A stretch of 64,000 nucleotides of DNA from Labia minor (taxonomy: Eukaryota; Arthropoda; Insecta; Dermaptera; Spongiphoridae). The translations under genes and the position numbers were made by a program. The notes beneath the pieces were generated by a model. That model saw only the letters and a list, made by a program, of their open reading frames with translations, made no database searches and had not been told where the DNA came from. The DNA is taken from NCBI GenBank assembly GCA_963082975.1, contig OY720346.1, forward strand, positions 27,212,720 to 27,276,719. The letters are read 5' to 3'. Numbering within the stretch: position 1 is the first letter of the stretch; each line of letters begins with the position of its first letter. This document shows, piece after piece, positions 43,990-55,499 of this stretch.

Positions 43990-45170
43990 GACTTGTAGAT
44001 GCAGAAAGTCCCTGAAGTACAGTCGTCTTGTTACTGTCAGGAAAAAGGAAAAGGCTGCTGGTTTTTGCTAACATAAGATTGATAAGTATGGTCTCTGAAA
44101 CTTGCAGCAAAGATGATGTTTACCTTCTAGGTTATATGAAGGACAGTCTCACTGGAGCCAAACTGCCATCAGTTGGTCATGTCATGCGCCTTTACCTACA
44201 TAAACTTAAAACTTGTGCTAAAACCAAACATGAGGCAGCATCACAAACAATACATGAAGTGGAACCATTTTGGCACAAGGCAAGAATACCAATGAGATTG
44301 AACAATTGAAAAATTTGATGTCCAAGTGGGAAAGGCTAAAGAAAAATAAAGGACGTCGAACTGAAACGCAGATAGGAAATGAAGAAAGCTTAACAGAGAC
44401 TTTCTGTAATTTATTTGACATTGCCCATCAAGATGCATTGTCATTAATCAATGTTGAAGAAGACAAGGGCTTCCTGATGTGCAGGTCTACTTGAAATCGT
44501 GGTTCTTGTCTTGGCTGCCAACCATCTCTCCGGCAAATGATCTGAAGTTGCTACAAATACTGTTTTCACTCAACTCACAGGCAGCAAAAAGTGCACTAAA
44601 GAAGCTTTGTACTTGAGTTAAGAGCTCATTGCACTGTCGGTTTTTGACAGAGATGTTGCTACCCAGGAGAAAAAGTTGATGGTTTCAGCACTTCAAAAAC
44701 CAGCATCCGAAGATCCCCCAAAGCGAATAACAGTTGACATCACCAAGATCAATGAAATGCAGTTACATGAATTCAAAGAAGTCTTTTTGACTTGATGTCA
44801 ATTCCTGATTCATTTCTGCAAACTGAACTCCAGAGACATGGATAATGAACCCGGACTATTTGAAGGCCGAGGAAGTTGTACGTGCTCTGCGGGCAACTAA
44901 TGACACTGCAGAGAGAGGTATTGTTATGGTACAGGAATACAGAGGTCTACTGACTAATAGTAAAGAACAAACACAGTTTATTTTACAAGTTGTTGCTGAG
45001 CATCGAAAGCTTTTTCCTGACAGTAACAAGACGACTGTACTTCAGGGACTTTCTGCATCTACAAGTCCACCATCAGCCAATGAATGGTATATGAATAATA
45101 ACCTGATATCATTTATTGTCGTAACTAACAGTTCTGACAATTTTCACTTTTGTGAGCGCTGAGCTGTGTC
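43990..45170 (+). pseudogene. Broken copy of a coding repeat of unknown function
   Basis: A block of coding-like composition about 1.2 kb long in A/T-rich DNA, read on the plus strand. Recognisable parts are TKHEAASQTIHEVEPFWHKA and SKWERLKKNKGRRTETQI with FDIAHQDALSLINVEEDKGF at 44210-44480, and LRATNDTAERGIVMVQEYRG with QTQFILQVVAEHRKLFPDSN at 44885-45030. I have a memory, not a search result, of similar blocks in multi-copy proteins of unknown function in other invertebrates. The copy is broken at several points. No terminal repeats were found around it, so its carrier element is unknown. Confidence 0.5.
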
Positions 45171-45229
45171 ATTAAAAAATTTTTTGTGACTATATTTTAA
45201 TTTATTATCTAGTGCCTACATAGCCCTAC

Positions 45230-45416
45230 TCTCTAAATTTCTCGAAGCGAATTTTTCACTGACGCTTGGAATGAATATTCATTCGTTTCTTTGTCTCTAA
45301 ATTTCTTGGAGTGAAACTTTACTCCAAACGAGTGATATTCACTCCAAGAGTCAGTGAAAATACTGCCACTCAAAATGTAAGAGTGAAAAATTCACTCCAA
45401 GAAATTTAGAGAGTAC
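45230..45416. mobile_element. Foldback element, about 187 bp
   Basis: Begins TACTCTCTAAATTTCTCGAA and ends with the inverse of TACTCTCTAAATTTCTTGGA. The arms extend over nearly the whole length, and GAGTGAA and TTCACTCC words recur in both arms, so the sequence can fold on itself almost completely. No coding part. Superfamily not assigned. Confidence 0.7.
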
Positions 45417-45955
45417 AAATCGCGTTTTCAATAAAAATGGAATATTTCGGTATGCTTGAGCACAACCTAAATGTCAAAGAATGGGCTTTGACTCTATTCT
45501 AAATAATTCATTATCTATGTTGTACGATACAATCCATGTTTATGTCACTTTAAATTATTATGTTTTTATAACGTTTTTCTTAACTTCACTTGGCGCATGT
45601 CTCTTTGTTTGTTCGCTCTTTTCACAAATTGAAATCGATTTTTCATCGACTTTTTATTGAGATAGACTTTTGAAAATTTTTATAGATATTTCAATGGATC
45701 CCTAGAAGGTATAGAAGAAATATAAATGAATTATAATTAATCAATTGTAATTAATTAGCGATTTAGTAACTAACTCCTTTTGTATTGCTCCGATTAATTT
45801 TTTTCCAACGGATTTTGAAACATAAATATTGATTTCAGGATAGATTTTCATTTTGAACATATTTAAAAATATTTCATAGCATTAAAATTAATGATGAATT
45901 CTTATTAATCAATTGTATCGCCAATGTGGAGGGGTTTCTTCCCCTCAGATGGTAT

Positions 45956-46020
45956 AGAGCAGCGGTTGCCAAAGTGGTGGTCCGCGAGTAAATTTCGCTG
46001 GTATAGAGAAAAAATCTTTT
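45956..46020 (+). mobile_element. Solo hAT-like terminus relic
   Basis: CAGCGGTTGCCAAAGTGGTG followed by GTCCGCGAG is a hAT-like end. No partner was found. Confidence 0.35.
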
Positions 46021-46029
46021 TTTTTATAT

Positions 46030-48080
46030 ATTGTATATGTCCCCGATAGAAAGGAAACAAAGCAATAGAATAACTTTTTTATGAAGACAATATATATATA
46101 TTTATAAAATATACATTTCTATATATTAATGTATAAATTTATATATACATACATTTATAAAATCTCATATTAATAAAAATTATTTATTTATAAATAAATA
46201 TAATATAATAATTATTATTCAATAATAACATTTACTTAACATAAATGCATAAAATCAATTTTGGAAGATTAATATATTTTTTTTGTTTTATTTAATTTGT
46301 AAATCTTCGTATAACTTTATCTTTTCTATTTCTCTTGTTATATTAAATAAATTTATCATTGCACTCATATCATTGCATTCAAAATTGCACTAAAAAGAAT
46401 AAAATAATATAAAAATATAAAATTTTTATAAAATAACGTTTTTCCAATGGACTAAAAAAGAATAAAATAATTTTTCTATAAGCCTGTCAAAGATTATGGA
46501 TTATTTGATTTCTATGCAATTAACTTCCTTTAGAGAGCTATAATTCATATATATACATACATACCACACTAAAACACTTCATTAACAAGTAAAACTATTT
46601 CTTCTAATATAATCAACCATTTTGGATTTGATTGATAATATGTAAATTTAATAAAAATTGTTTTAAATTTTGATACATACTTTGATATAAGTATATAAAA
46701 AAGTGATAAAAAAATATATATTTATTATTTATTTTATATAATTATATAAAAAAGTGATAAAAAAATTGTCAGTTTATGTATTTAATAAAATTTTTATTAT
46801 TACAAAAATTTGACTTGATTGTTCATATAAATAAATTAAACTAAATGCGCCCAACGTTTTTCGTTGAATATGAAGCAATTCATCCATAAACTTTGTCAGC
46901 CTTTTAGAAAAATTATTTTATTCTTTTTAGTCCTTAAAAAAAACTTTACATTATAAAATAATTTTGTTAATATTTATATAATTTATTACTTGTACAAAAA
47001 AAAAATAATATCTTCTTATTAGTCTTTCCTCACCTATTCAAGCCACGAGTTTCCTTGAATTCATTTAATTTCTCAAATGCATAGAGGCCATGTAATATTA
47101 CTCGTTATATAATTTCCGCCTTTCTTCACTCGTCTAGTTTATTTCAACAAGTTAATAATTTAAAAATTATCTATCATATAATAACACCTTTTTTTAAAAA
47201 AAAATATCTATTAAGTTTAAATTTTGAAAATGTTTAATTCATATTTTTTTAAATATAATAGTTTTATTTACAACAGAATATACCTAGTAAATTTGTTTAT
47301 AGTCTATAAAACCGTTATTACTTATGAAAACATAATAATGAATAGATAACTACTCTATAAATATATAATACCAATAGTATTTCCCATTTCGGTTTTATGA
47401 AATCATTGATATTTTAAATAAAACTGCGTCAACATTATAATAAGTTGTAAACTTAAAAATAAAATAAGGAAAATAAATACAATAAATATGTGCAATTGTA
47501 ATAAATTTTCTATGAAAATATAAGGAAAATATATCAGTTATATTAAAAAATTATTTATTTTAAAAGTCAATATTAAAAGTTAATATTAATATTTATTTTT
47601 CTTTTTTATTTGAAAATAGATGTATGTATCGGAAATAAAATTTTTAATGAATCTGCTTTCTTGTGTGTTTCTTTCATTTCTTTTGTATTACTAAGAAAAC
47701 ATAACTATTATATCTTTATTACCTCTTAATAATTATTAATATTTTTTTATTATATGATAAAATAATAGTGAATTATTATATAATTTTCTTATAAGATAAA
47801 GTATTATTATTATTAACGATCATATACGAAATATATGCATGGAATATTAATTTATTTGCGTTTTGAATATTTATAATAAAGTTTAAGAGAAATGGTTCTT
47901 CATTTCAATTTATTCAAATTTAAAATTTGTTGTATAAAAATAGATCTGTAGGTATATATATCATTTTTCATAAAGATCAACAAAATCATAACATTTCAAT
48001 GATTCAAGTGGGATTGATAAATAAAATAAATTTTCATAGTACTAGGAGTATAATACTAGAGTCCTTTAATAAGTCAAAAG
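46030..48080. other. AT-rich stretch without recognised features
   Basis: About 2 kb of low-complexity A/T sequence; no frame, repeat boundary or conserved-looking patch recognised. Confidence 0.5.
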
Positions 48081-48700
48081 AAAGAAGACCCTCATAGTAT
48101 CGAAAAAGGTTTGTTTTTCTTCACTAGATTGTTGTTAACGTTTCCGTCATGAAATTTCATCGTCACACTCGATTGAAGAAACAAACTTTTGTTTATTTAG
48201 AAAAGAGAAAAAACAAGTTTCGTGCTGTTATTAAACACTTCTCTTTTAAAAGTTGAACACTCGAAGTAATCAAAGCCGAGTAATTCAGTGTTTCAAACTG
48301 TTTACAATTAAGTAAATGAATTAAAACGTGACCTTCCATTCATAAATGGTGAATATTATTTGTGATTCCATCCTAAATGAATGATAAATTCCTCAATGAT
48401 TTTGAAAAATCGATGATTCAACGACGACAATCTCAACAAGTTCCTGAGTTAATGCATAATAACTGTGGAAGAGATATCACTAGACCTTTACACTTCAGAA
48501 ATAAAGGAACAATCAAAAGAAGCTCGGAAGAAGGCAAAAACGGTGATATTGGTAATTGATGGCCACAGATTTTTGGGATGACTGTGGAAGTTCTATCTCA
48601 GTAATTTGTGAAAGGACAAATGATAAATGGGAGTATAAAATGTTGCTTTGAACCGAATTCAAATTATTACAACGTTCACCGTATTTGGTCTCCAATTAAT
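48060..48700 (+). other. Higher-complexity segment with a 60-codon frame, unknown
   Basis: Composition is more balanced than the flanks. The frame 48377-48559 (ATG to TGA) encodes a hydrophilic peptide beginning MNDKFLNDFEKSM, with no signal peptide or membrane segment. No splice partners or homology recognised. It could be a small orphan gene, an exon or a conserved regulatory segment. Confidence 0.2.
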
Positions 48701-48709
48701 TTTATTTAT

Positions 48710-49725
48710 TTTTAAACTTAAAAAATAGCTCACACTGGAAAACGATTCATGTCGAACTAGGAAAGATGATGCTTACTTTGAGAACCTTTCGTAATCCTAT
48801 TTTTTAAATGGTTTAAAAATATAGGATAATTGGGTCTATCTTAAAGAAGATTGCTGAAAATTCAAAAATATTTATCTAAAATGATTTTTTTAAATCTTTA
48901 TTTATTTAACGATTCTTGTATATATTATACTAATAATATTATATCCGTATAAACGTATTTACCATTTATATAATTATTATTATTACAGATATTATTATAT
49001 TATTTATCTAATAATAATTTTGGAAAACACTGCTTATTTCAGCAAATTTCAAAATGTAGGATCAACCCAGCGAGTATACTAGTAGGGGGGAGGGGTAAGA
49101 AAAAATATTATTTAAAAAAATGATTAAATTTTACTTTTACGATTTTCAATTCTTAGAAAAGCTAGCAAGTGGACTTAATTATAGTAAAAGTACAATAATA
49201 ATTTATAGAAAGAACATTTGAAAAATGAGTAATAAATCCTTTCGTCGTTACTCTATTTGAGGCAATTTACCGCTATTGAGGATCCTCTAGATTCTAGAAA
49301 AAAATTTTAGGGGTTGATTGATTGATCCATAGCTTTACTTCAATATGTAAGTATTTCAATTTTATTTTAAATTCAATTTAATGTAGAAACCTCTATAATA
49401 TATATATTTATTTTTATCTTTATTTTATAATATATAATATTTTATTATTTTAATAATATTTTCTTTTATACTACTATAATTTTATAATTATGACAAATAA
49501 GTTGGTTCACTTTCGCTGAGTGAACATGAATGAATTGAAATGTTAAATCTTGACACAATTTATTTCAATCTAATTTATTTTTAATAATATATTATATACC
49601 AACCATCCTATAATAGTTATTGTTGTTTGGTTAATTTATTTAATATTTTATTAAGCTAATTTTTCATATTGTCCTGAAATACAACTATAAAAATATGTAT
49701 TTTTAAATCAATTGTATTTCTAAAT
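48710..49725. other. AT-rich stretch without recognised features
   Basis: Includes a short G-run (TAGGGGGGAGGGG, about 49082) and otherwise simple A/T sequence. Confidence 0.45.
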
Positions 49726-49731
49726 AAATTA

Positions 49732-50378
49732 GCTGGAGTGTCTCCACTCGACTATCTCGCAATTTGAATAGGATTAAATAACATAATATATTATATTTAA
49801 ATTAAATTTAATTAATTATAAATTATAAATTAAAATTAATAAATAATATTTTTTAAATCAGCGCATGTTTGGCTTTTTGTTGATGGCATATATGTGTGTA
49901 TGTAGACAAGATTACACAAAAACGGTTTCAGCTAGAATGATGAAATTCGGTACATGGGCATTATTCAAAATTTTTCATTATTCATAGTTTTCTATCAACT
50001 TTTGAGAAATGTAGCTGAACCGGAAGAGGATCATTACCTACAACGTTTTGATTTTTTTTCTTCTAAAGTCACCGTAAAAATAAAGATATATGTTTGATAA
50101 TTTTTCACATGATTAATAACTGAATAAAACTGCTATATATATATAGAATTTCAGCTTGCTTGAATCGCTGGAAGTATCAGAATTAATTTTTTAACACTGC
50201 AAATCTCACGCTCCAACACGTTACGTGTTGCCATCAAAAAGAGCCAAACATGCGCTGGTTCAATAAATATTATTTATTAATTTTAATTTATAATTTAATT
50301 AATTTAATTTAATTTAAATTAATATATGTTATTTAATCCAATTCAAATTGCGAGATAGTCGAGTGGAGACACTCCAGA
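49732..50378. mobile_element. Two family B copies joined tail to tail, forming a palindrome
   Basis: 49732-49889 is the first part of family B on the plus strand. 49890-50378 is a copy on the minus strand starting at 50378. The 5' ends point outwards, giving inverted arms of about 150 bases (CTGGAGTGTCTCCACTCGA at both outer ends). Both copies lack the 3' hairpin, which would have lain at the join. Confidence 0.65.
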
Positions 50379-50389
50379 TTTTTTTAAAG

Positions 50390-51297
50390 GTGGAGTTAAT
50401 CGCTTTGGCTTCTGAGTGGCACATTTGTTAAACTATTTATATTTTCTTTTTACAAAATATATAATAAAGTATAATTAATTATAAAATATCTATCTATTAC
50501 CACCAAAAATTATATATATATATGAAAATCACTATTATGCAATTAAATATTTCACTCCTGACTCATGCACAAGCACAATTCAATGAAAAGAGAGAGATAG
50601 AGAAAGAGTGAGAAAGGTTAATGAAGAAGTCTGAATAAAAATATAAAAAATAAATCTATTGAAATTAGTTTTTTTTCATTTAATTGATTGATTAATCAAT
50701 AATATAGAAAGTTTATTTATAAAGTAATTGATTGACATTTTAATAAATTGCCTTTTTTTCTAAATTAACTTCCCATATTATATTTATTGCAAGTCACTCT
50801 TTGAATTGTCATTTTGTAACGAAAATTAAAAAAATAATAATATATAGAACAGTCTATTTTAATATTAATTGGCCTTGATTCTATTTTCTTATTTAAATAG
50901 TTAACATTTCATTAAATGAATAATAATATAAATCAACTTTAAAAGATTGATTTTTAGGATGAAAAATGAATATTTAAATGTCATATAATTATAAGTTCAC
51001 TAAAAATGTCACAAAAAATTTAAAAAAAAATATTAAATAAATAATAATTTTAAAATTAAGAAAAACAAATATGTATTTAAATATTATGCCATTATTTTGT
51101 AACAAAATAATAATATAAGTAATTCAGACAATGTATATATCTTTTTTTTATTTTTACATTAATTATATATTAATATCAATAATATAATATATAATATTAT
51201 TATATAAGTCTTACTGAAAGTTCGTTTATTGATAATAAAATAATAATTTTGTTATCCTATATATATATATATATAGTTAATATAGCTTCTGATAAGT

Positions 51298-51334
<37 letters not shown>

Positions 51335-51425
51335 TTCATTAGTATTAAACTAGTTAACTAAAGTTTTACGTAAAATGTCAATTGTATTTCCTGCACGTGT
51401 CATGTCATGTTGCAAAGCCATTCAA
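50390..51425. other. AT-rich stretch without recognised features
   Basis: Simple A/T sequence with (TA)n runs at 51258-51275 and 51299-51332, and a GA-rich run near 50589-50612. No transposon seen from here to the right end of the window. Confidence 0.5.
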
Positions 51426-51434
51426 AAAATATAA

Positions 51435-51795
51435 AAAAGATGGTTTCTACTCGGGTGGCCCATCCTGTTGGGGGTGGCTCTCATCGATGACATGGTAAAT
51501 GTGTGCCCTCAATCGGCGGTGGGTCCATATATAAATTCTCCTCCTTGTTTTGACTTCTTGAGCGGCGGCAGATCAAGCTCAAAGACACACAAGGAGGGTC
51601 TTTTGAAGGCAAACATTGCCCGGAGGGGTTCCAATGTGTCACATCGCCACCAGGGTCTCCTGTTCCAACTCCCCTGCACCTTTTGCTTTCTTTCCGCTTT
51701 CTTAATGCTCACCTTCCCCCTCCCTGCTCCATCCTCACCATCCCTTACCTTACAAGCTTCTCACAAACGGCTGAACTGAATGGACCACTCCTCGA
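51435..51795. promoter_or_regulatory. GC-rich island 2.2 kb upstream of hedgehog: enhancer or distal promoter candidate
   Basis: A sharp island of balanced composition. It contains a TATA-like TATATAAATT at about 51527 preceded by GGCGGTGGGTCC, then GAGCGGCGGCAGATC and a C/T-rich right half. Frames on both strands (103 codons plus, 67 minus) overlap, and none shows a domain or splice partner, so coding is unlikely. Position upstream of hedgehog and the transposon-free setting suggest conserved regulatory DNA; conservation itself cannot be seen from one sequence. Confidence 0.4.
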
Positions 51796-51799
51796 GGAC

Positions 51800-53264
51800 A
51801 ATAATCAACTGATTTGTTATTTAATTTATAGAAAGGACTATTTTCAAAATGTTTTCATTGATAAAATTTAATTTAAAAACAATACAATATTAATAAAATA
51901 ATTACTGATGGACATCAATATAATTTTTTATTAGAAATAATGAAATAAATAATTTTTAAATTGTATTATTCTTGTAATGAAATGGAACCAATTATTATAA
52001 TATAAATGTTTAATGTTATAATAATGTATGTGTATTAAGATTCATGGTGACTTAAATGCGCGAATAACAAATGAAATATATAATTCTTTTTTCATTATTA
52101 ATTGGAAATAAATATTAATTCACTACACCAACATTAATATTAAATTTCAAATATAATCAAAAGCATTATAATATCCAAATTTTAAAATTATTTATACTTA
52201 ACTTCCAATAAAATTTATAGATATCCTGTTTCTGTAAACTCTAATAATTTTTTAATAATTTTGTACAACCTTTAAAAGTTATGGAAAGTTTTAAGGTTGA
52301 ATTATAATTACATATTTATAAATATACACAATTTCGGATATGTTTAGGAGATAGTTTTTTCCATGGTTTATATATTTATTAAGTTTAATGCTAGCATTAA
52401 TTTATTTATATGTTTAATTTTAAGGATTACTATTGGTTTAATTATTCAGTTGATTATCACAAATATTAAATGACTAATCTTTACTCTTTTTTTGTGCTCC
52501 TTTTTAAGGATTTTAAGGGCAGAATGGAAGTCTATTGTTTCTTCAAAAAGAACTTATGTGTGTTAAAGTTTGTTCTTTTATTATTATATACGTATTGTGA
52601 TCTGTCAGTAATGTGTCAGTATCGTTTGGGTAATTTATACCATTCCCATAACTTGATCATTTTTATTAATAGAGTTTAGAATTGTAACAAAATCAAATAA
52701 ACCAATTAAAAAAAATTAATTATTATTCTCTTTAAATAATTTCAGTGAGAATTAAGGATATTTTGTTATGAAGTAAAATTAATTTATAATTTAAATTTGT
52801 TTATTGGGATTTTAAAATAAAAACTTTTAAATTCAAACACTATCTAATATATTTGAGGGATTTAAAATAAAAAAAAAATTTAATTTTGTTAAAATAATTA
52901 TGATATATTATTTAAAATATTAATTAAATAAACAATTTAATATTTTATTTATTCATCTTATTATTAAGGTTATTGTTTAATTAAATTATGTAGTTTGTCA
53001 ATATTTAAATATTGAAATAAAAATTAAATGTATTTAGTTAATTTTTAATTATAATTAATATTAATAAATTTATTTAGTTATTTAATTTAATGTGACAAAT
53101 GTCAAAAACAACAATTTTTTTTTAAATTGTGATCATTCTGGAATTAATTAATTTATTGATTTATAAATAGAAATCTTGATTTTATCAAGATTCAATTCCT
53201 AATTGGTATTTAAAAAAACACTAGGCAAAGATCGATATAAATCATTAATACAAATTTGTTTGAA

Positions 53265-53296
<32 letters not shown>

Positions 53297-53520
53297 GTAT
53301 ATATATTCAAATTAAATAATAAAAAAGGTTAATATTAATTTAAACATTTTTTTAAATCGTTTAAAGAACATAAATATTCCATATTAAGGATAAACCTGTG
53401 AGGAATGCAATGGCAAGAAACATGAACTGGATTAAAATGAAGAATTATAGAAATAGTTACACCTTGGGTATGTGGAATTTTTCATTTAGAATTTATTAAG
53501 TGAGTTCGATGAGGAGAATA
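51800..53520. other. AT-rich stretch upstream of hedgehog
   Basis: Simple A/T sequence with a (TA)n/TATG microsatellite at 53264-53306. A short pyrimidine-poor patch lies at 53395-53480. No frame or transposon recognised. Confidence 0.45.
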
Positions 53521-53559
53521 AAAAAAAAGAAGTATTATAGGCTCCCACTATTTATGGTT

Positions 53560-53990
53560 ATGAAATGATTTTTGTTTGTCCAATGAATTCTGCAATGGAA
53601 AGAATCTGGATGATCCCACGAACCACGAAAAGAGAAAGAGAGAGATAAAAAAGATGAATCATTGGGAAAGAGAGAGGGAGGGAGGGAGGGTGAGGAATGG
53701 GAGAAGAGGAAGAGGAGGTGGAGGGAGGGTGGTGGTGGTAAGTTTTTGTTTCCCTTGTGCCGCTTCGCAACCACCAAAACACAAAGGGCCAAAGGGCCAA
53801 TGTGAAAGAGATCCATTAGAGAGTTGGTTTCATTCATCTTTTTTCGTACGGGGGATGAAGAGGATGGTTATGTGTGGGTGAGGGCTGTCCGAGGAGGCCC
53901 CGCCCCGGCAACTCTGCTCCGCCTTGGCCGGTTGGTCGCCCGGCAGTGCCGTGCCGGCCGTCGCAATGCCCTGATCTCCTTCGCCATACG
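53560..53990 (+). promoter_or_regulatory. hh: Hedgehog promoter and 5' UTR region
   Basis: Immediately upstream of the hedgehog start. A purine tract of GAGA words and GGGAGGGAGGGAGGG at 53631-53735 could bind GAGA-type factors. GGGCCAAAGGGCCAATGTG at about 53787 contains a CCAAT box, and GC content rises steadily toward the start codon. No TATA box seen. The transcription start cannot be fixed from sequence. Confidence 0.5.
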
Positions 53991-54278
53991 ATGCGCCTTC
54001 CTTGGCAGCTGCTCTGCCTTGCCGCGTGTTTCGCGTGCGCCGCCTGTTGCGGCCCGGGACGCGGCGCCGGTCGTCGACGACACCCCCGAAAACTCACCCC
54101 TCTTGTCTATAAGCAACATGTGCCTAATGTAAGCGAGAATACACTGGGGGCGAGTGGGTTGCCCGATGGCCGAATTCGACGGAGCGATAAACGTTTCAAT
54201 GACCTCGTACCCAACTATAACGATGACATCGTGATCAAGGATGAGGAGGGTACAGGCGCTGATCGCTTCATGACACAG
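53991..54278 (+). CDS. hh: Hedgehog, first coding exon (residues 1-96)
   Basis: A signal peptide is visible at residues 1-18 ([18 protein letters not shown]), followed by C19 and the canonical CGPGRG at 20-25, whose Cys is the palmitoylation site. RRRHPRK at 28-34 is the basic heparan-sulphate-binding stretch. [15 protein letters not shown] (51-56), NYNDDI (75-80) and [10 protein letters not shown] (83-92) are hallmark segments; E85, E86 and D91 correspond to calcium ligands of the Hedgehog N-domain. The exon ends RFMTQ with CAG|GTACAC, the conserved exon 1/2 boundary of hedgehog genes. Hedgehog is a secreted, lipid-modified morphogen acting through Patched. The ATG at 53991 is chosen because it places the signal peptide correctly; an in-frame ATG at 53874 would add a Pro/Arg-rich leader. 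The rest of the gene lies to the right of the window. Third positions are GC-rich, unlike everything nearby. Confidence 0.97.
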
Positions 54279-55129
54279 GTACACACATTTCTCCTTCATT
54301 TACACTTTTACACTTATATTTGGATCCTTTCTTTTTCATTGGGAAAACTCACATTTGACGTTCTTTAATCAAATTTTTATTTTATAATAAAAAAAAGCAA
54401 CAAAAGATTAGGATATATTTTTATTAATTACTTTTAGTAATGTCTGTCTTAATTGAATAATCCAATATGTAGATTTGTATACTTATATCAGATATAACAA
54501 AAATAAAAATAATAAATTTGAATAATTTATCAGAAGAAATTTTAACTTAACTATCTCTTAAATTTGCTATCTACCTACAATTCTCCCTTCCGTTCAACAC
54601 CTTCCTCCCTCATCCCCACTTGCAAAGAAGCTTCTGCAATTTAATCTTACTCCTTTCGAAATTCGAAATTAGATCTGTTTCATTTAATCCGTCTTGCAAA
54701 TAGAAATATGATCTCAATCAATGCGGCTTTTGAAAAATTTATTTCACACGATATAAAAACAAAAAATTGACTCAAGCGAATCTTTTTTCTTTATTTTTAA
54801 AGAAATCTTAAAAAAAGAAATTAAAAATTCTGTTATTACTATTATTTTTAATTTTGAGATTTTATTATTGGCAAATATATATATATATATTTAAACAATT
54901 CTTCTTCAATTATAAAACAAAATATTCAGTTAAGTGGTTATATTGTCCAAATTTAATTTAGCATGTTCACACAAATCGTTTTTTTTTTTTTCTTTTGTAA
55001 AATTGGTTTAGTGTAAAACTAGAAATACAAAAGGAGATAAACAGATTTTTTTAAAAAAAATGACAAAAATCATTTGGTAGGCTAACCACTCTGAATGGGA
55101 TAACAAAATGAAAATGGAGTTTTTTTTTT

Positions 55130-55490
55130 AGAAAAAGAGGTAATGATTTAGAATGCAGGCGGTGAAAGTCAAAAGAATGAAGGAGGTTTTCCAGGTTCTT
55201 GGTTGAACAGAAAAAGCCACCAGTTATAGCTTGATGTTCTCTTAGAGAGTTAAACGTGAGAGAGATCGAGAGAGAGAGAGAGAGACAAAATTAAGGAGTA
55301 TATAAGGGAGGAGATGGGGAGAGAGGAGGAAGTCTTAGTCAATTCATCAAACGTAGAGAGTCCAAAAGATACTTACTCCACAGCCGGTCATCGGCAGATA
55401 ACGTGAGATGGCTGCAATGGCTGCTTCATGTTCAATCGATGCCGACGGATCAAATTTTATGGGAATTCAATTCCTCCTTTCTTAGTTTCA
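55130..55490 (+). promoter_or_regulatory. Promoter-like island in hedgehog intron 1
   Basis: GAGA repeats at 55250-55284, a TATA box TATATAAG at 55299-55306 and an initiator-like TTAGTC about 36 bases later (55335-55340) are in the right order for a core promoter. Downstream a GTGAGA at 55404 could act as splice donor. A small frame of 25 codons (55408-55485, MAAMAAS...) follows. It could be an alternative hedgehog promoter, a non-coding RNA promoter or an enhancer. Confidence 0.45.
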
Positions 55491-55499
55491 TCTTATTTT

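Noticed and set aside
51468-51779. 103-codon frame in the GC island upstream of hedgehog
   Set aside because: Frames exist on both strands with no domain, signal peptide or splice partner; regulatory DNA is more likely.
53874-53990. Upstream in-frame start for hedgehog
   Set aside because: It would put a Pro/Arg-rich stretch before the signal peptide. The ATG at 53991 gives a normal secreted protein.
53834-54299. Long frames on the minus strand and in other plus frames over the hedgehog exon
   Set aside because: They are by-products of the GC-rich codon use of hedgehog; none has a domain, and the hedgehog frame is unambiguous.
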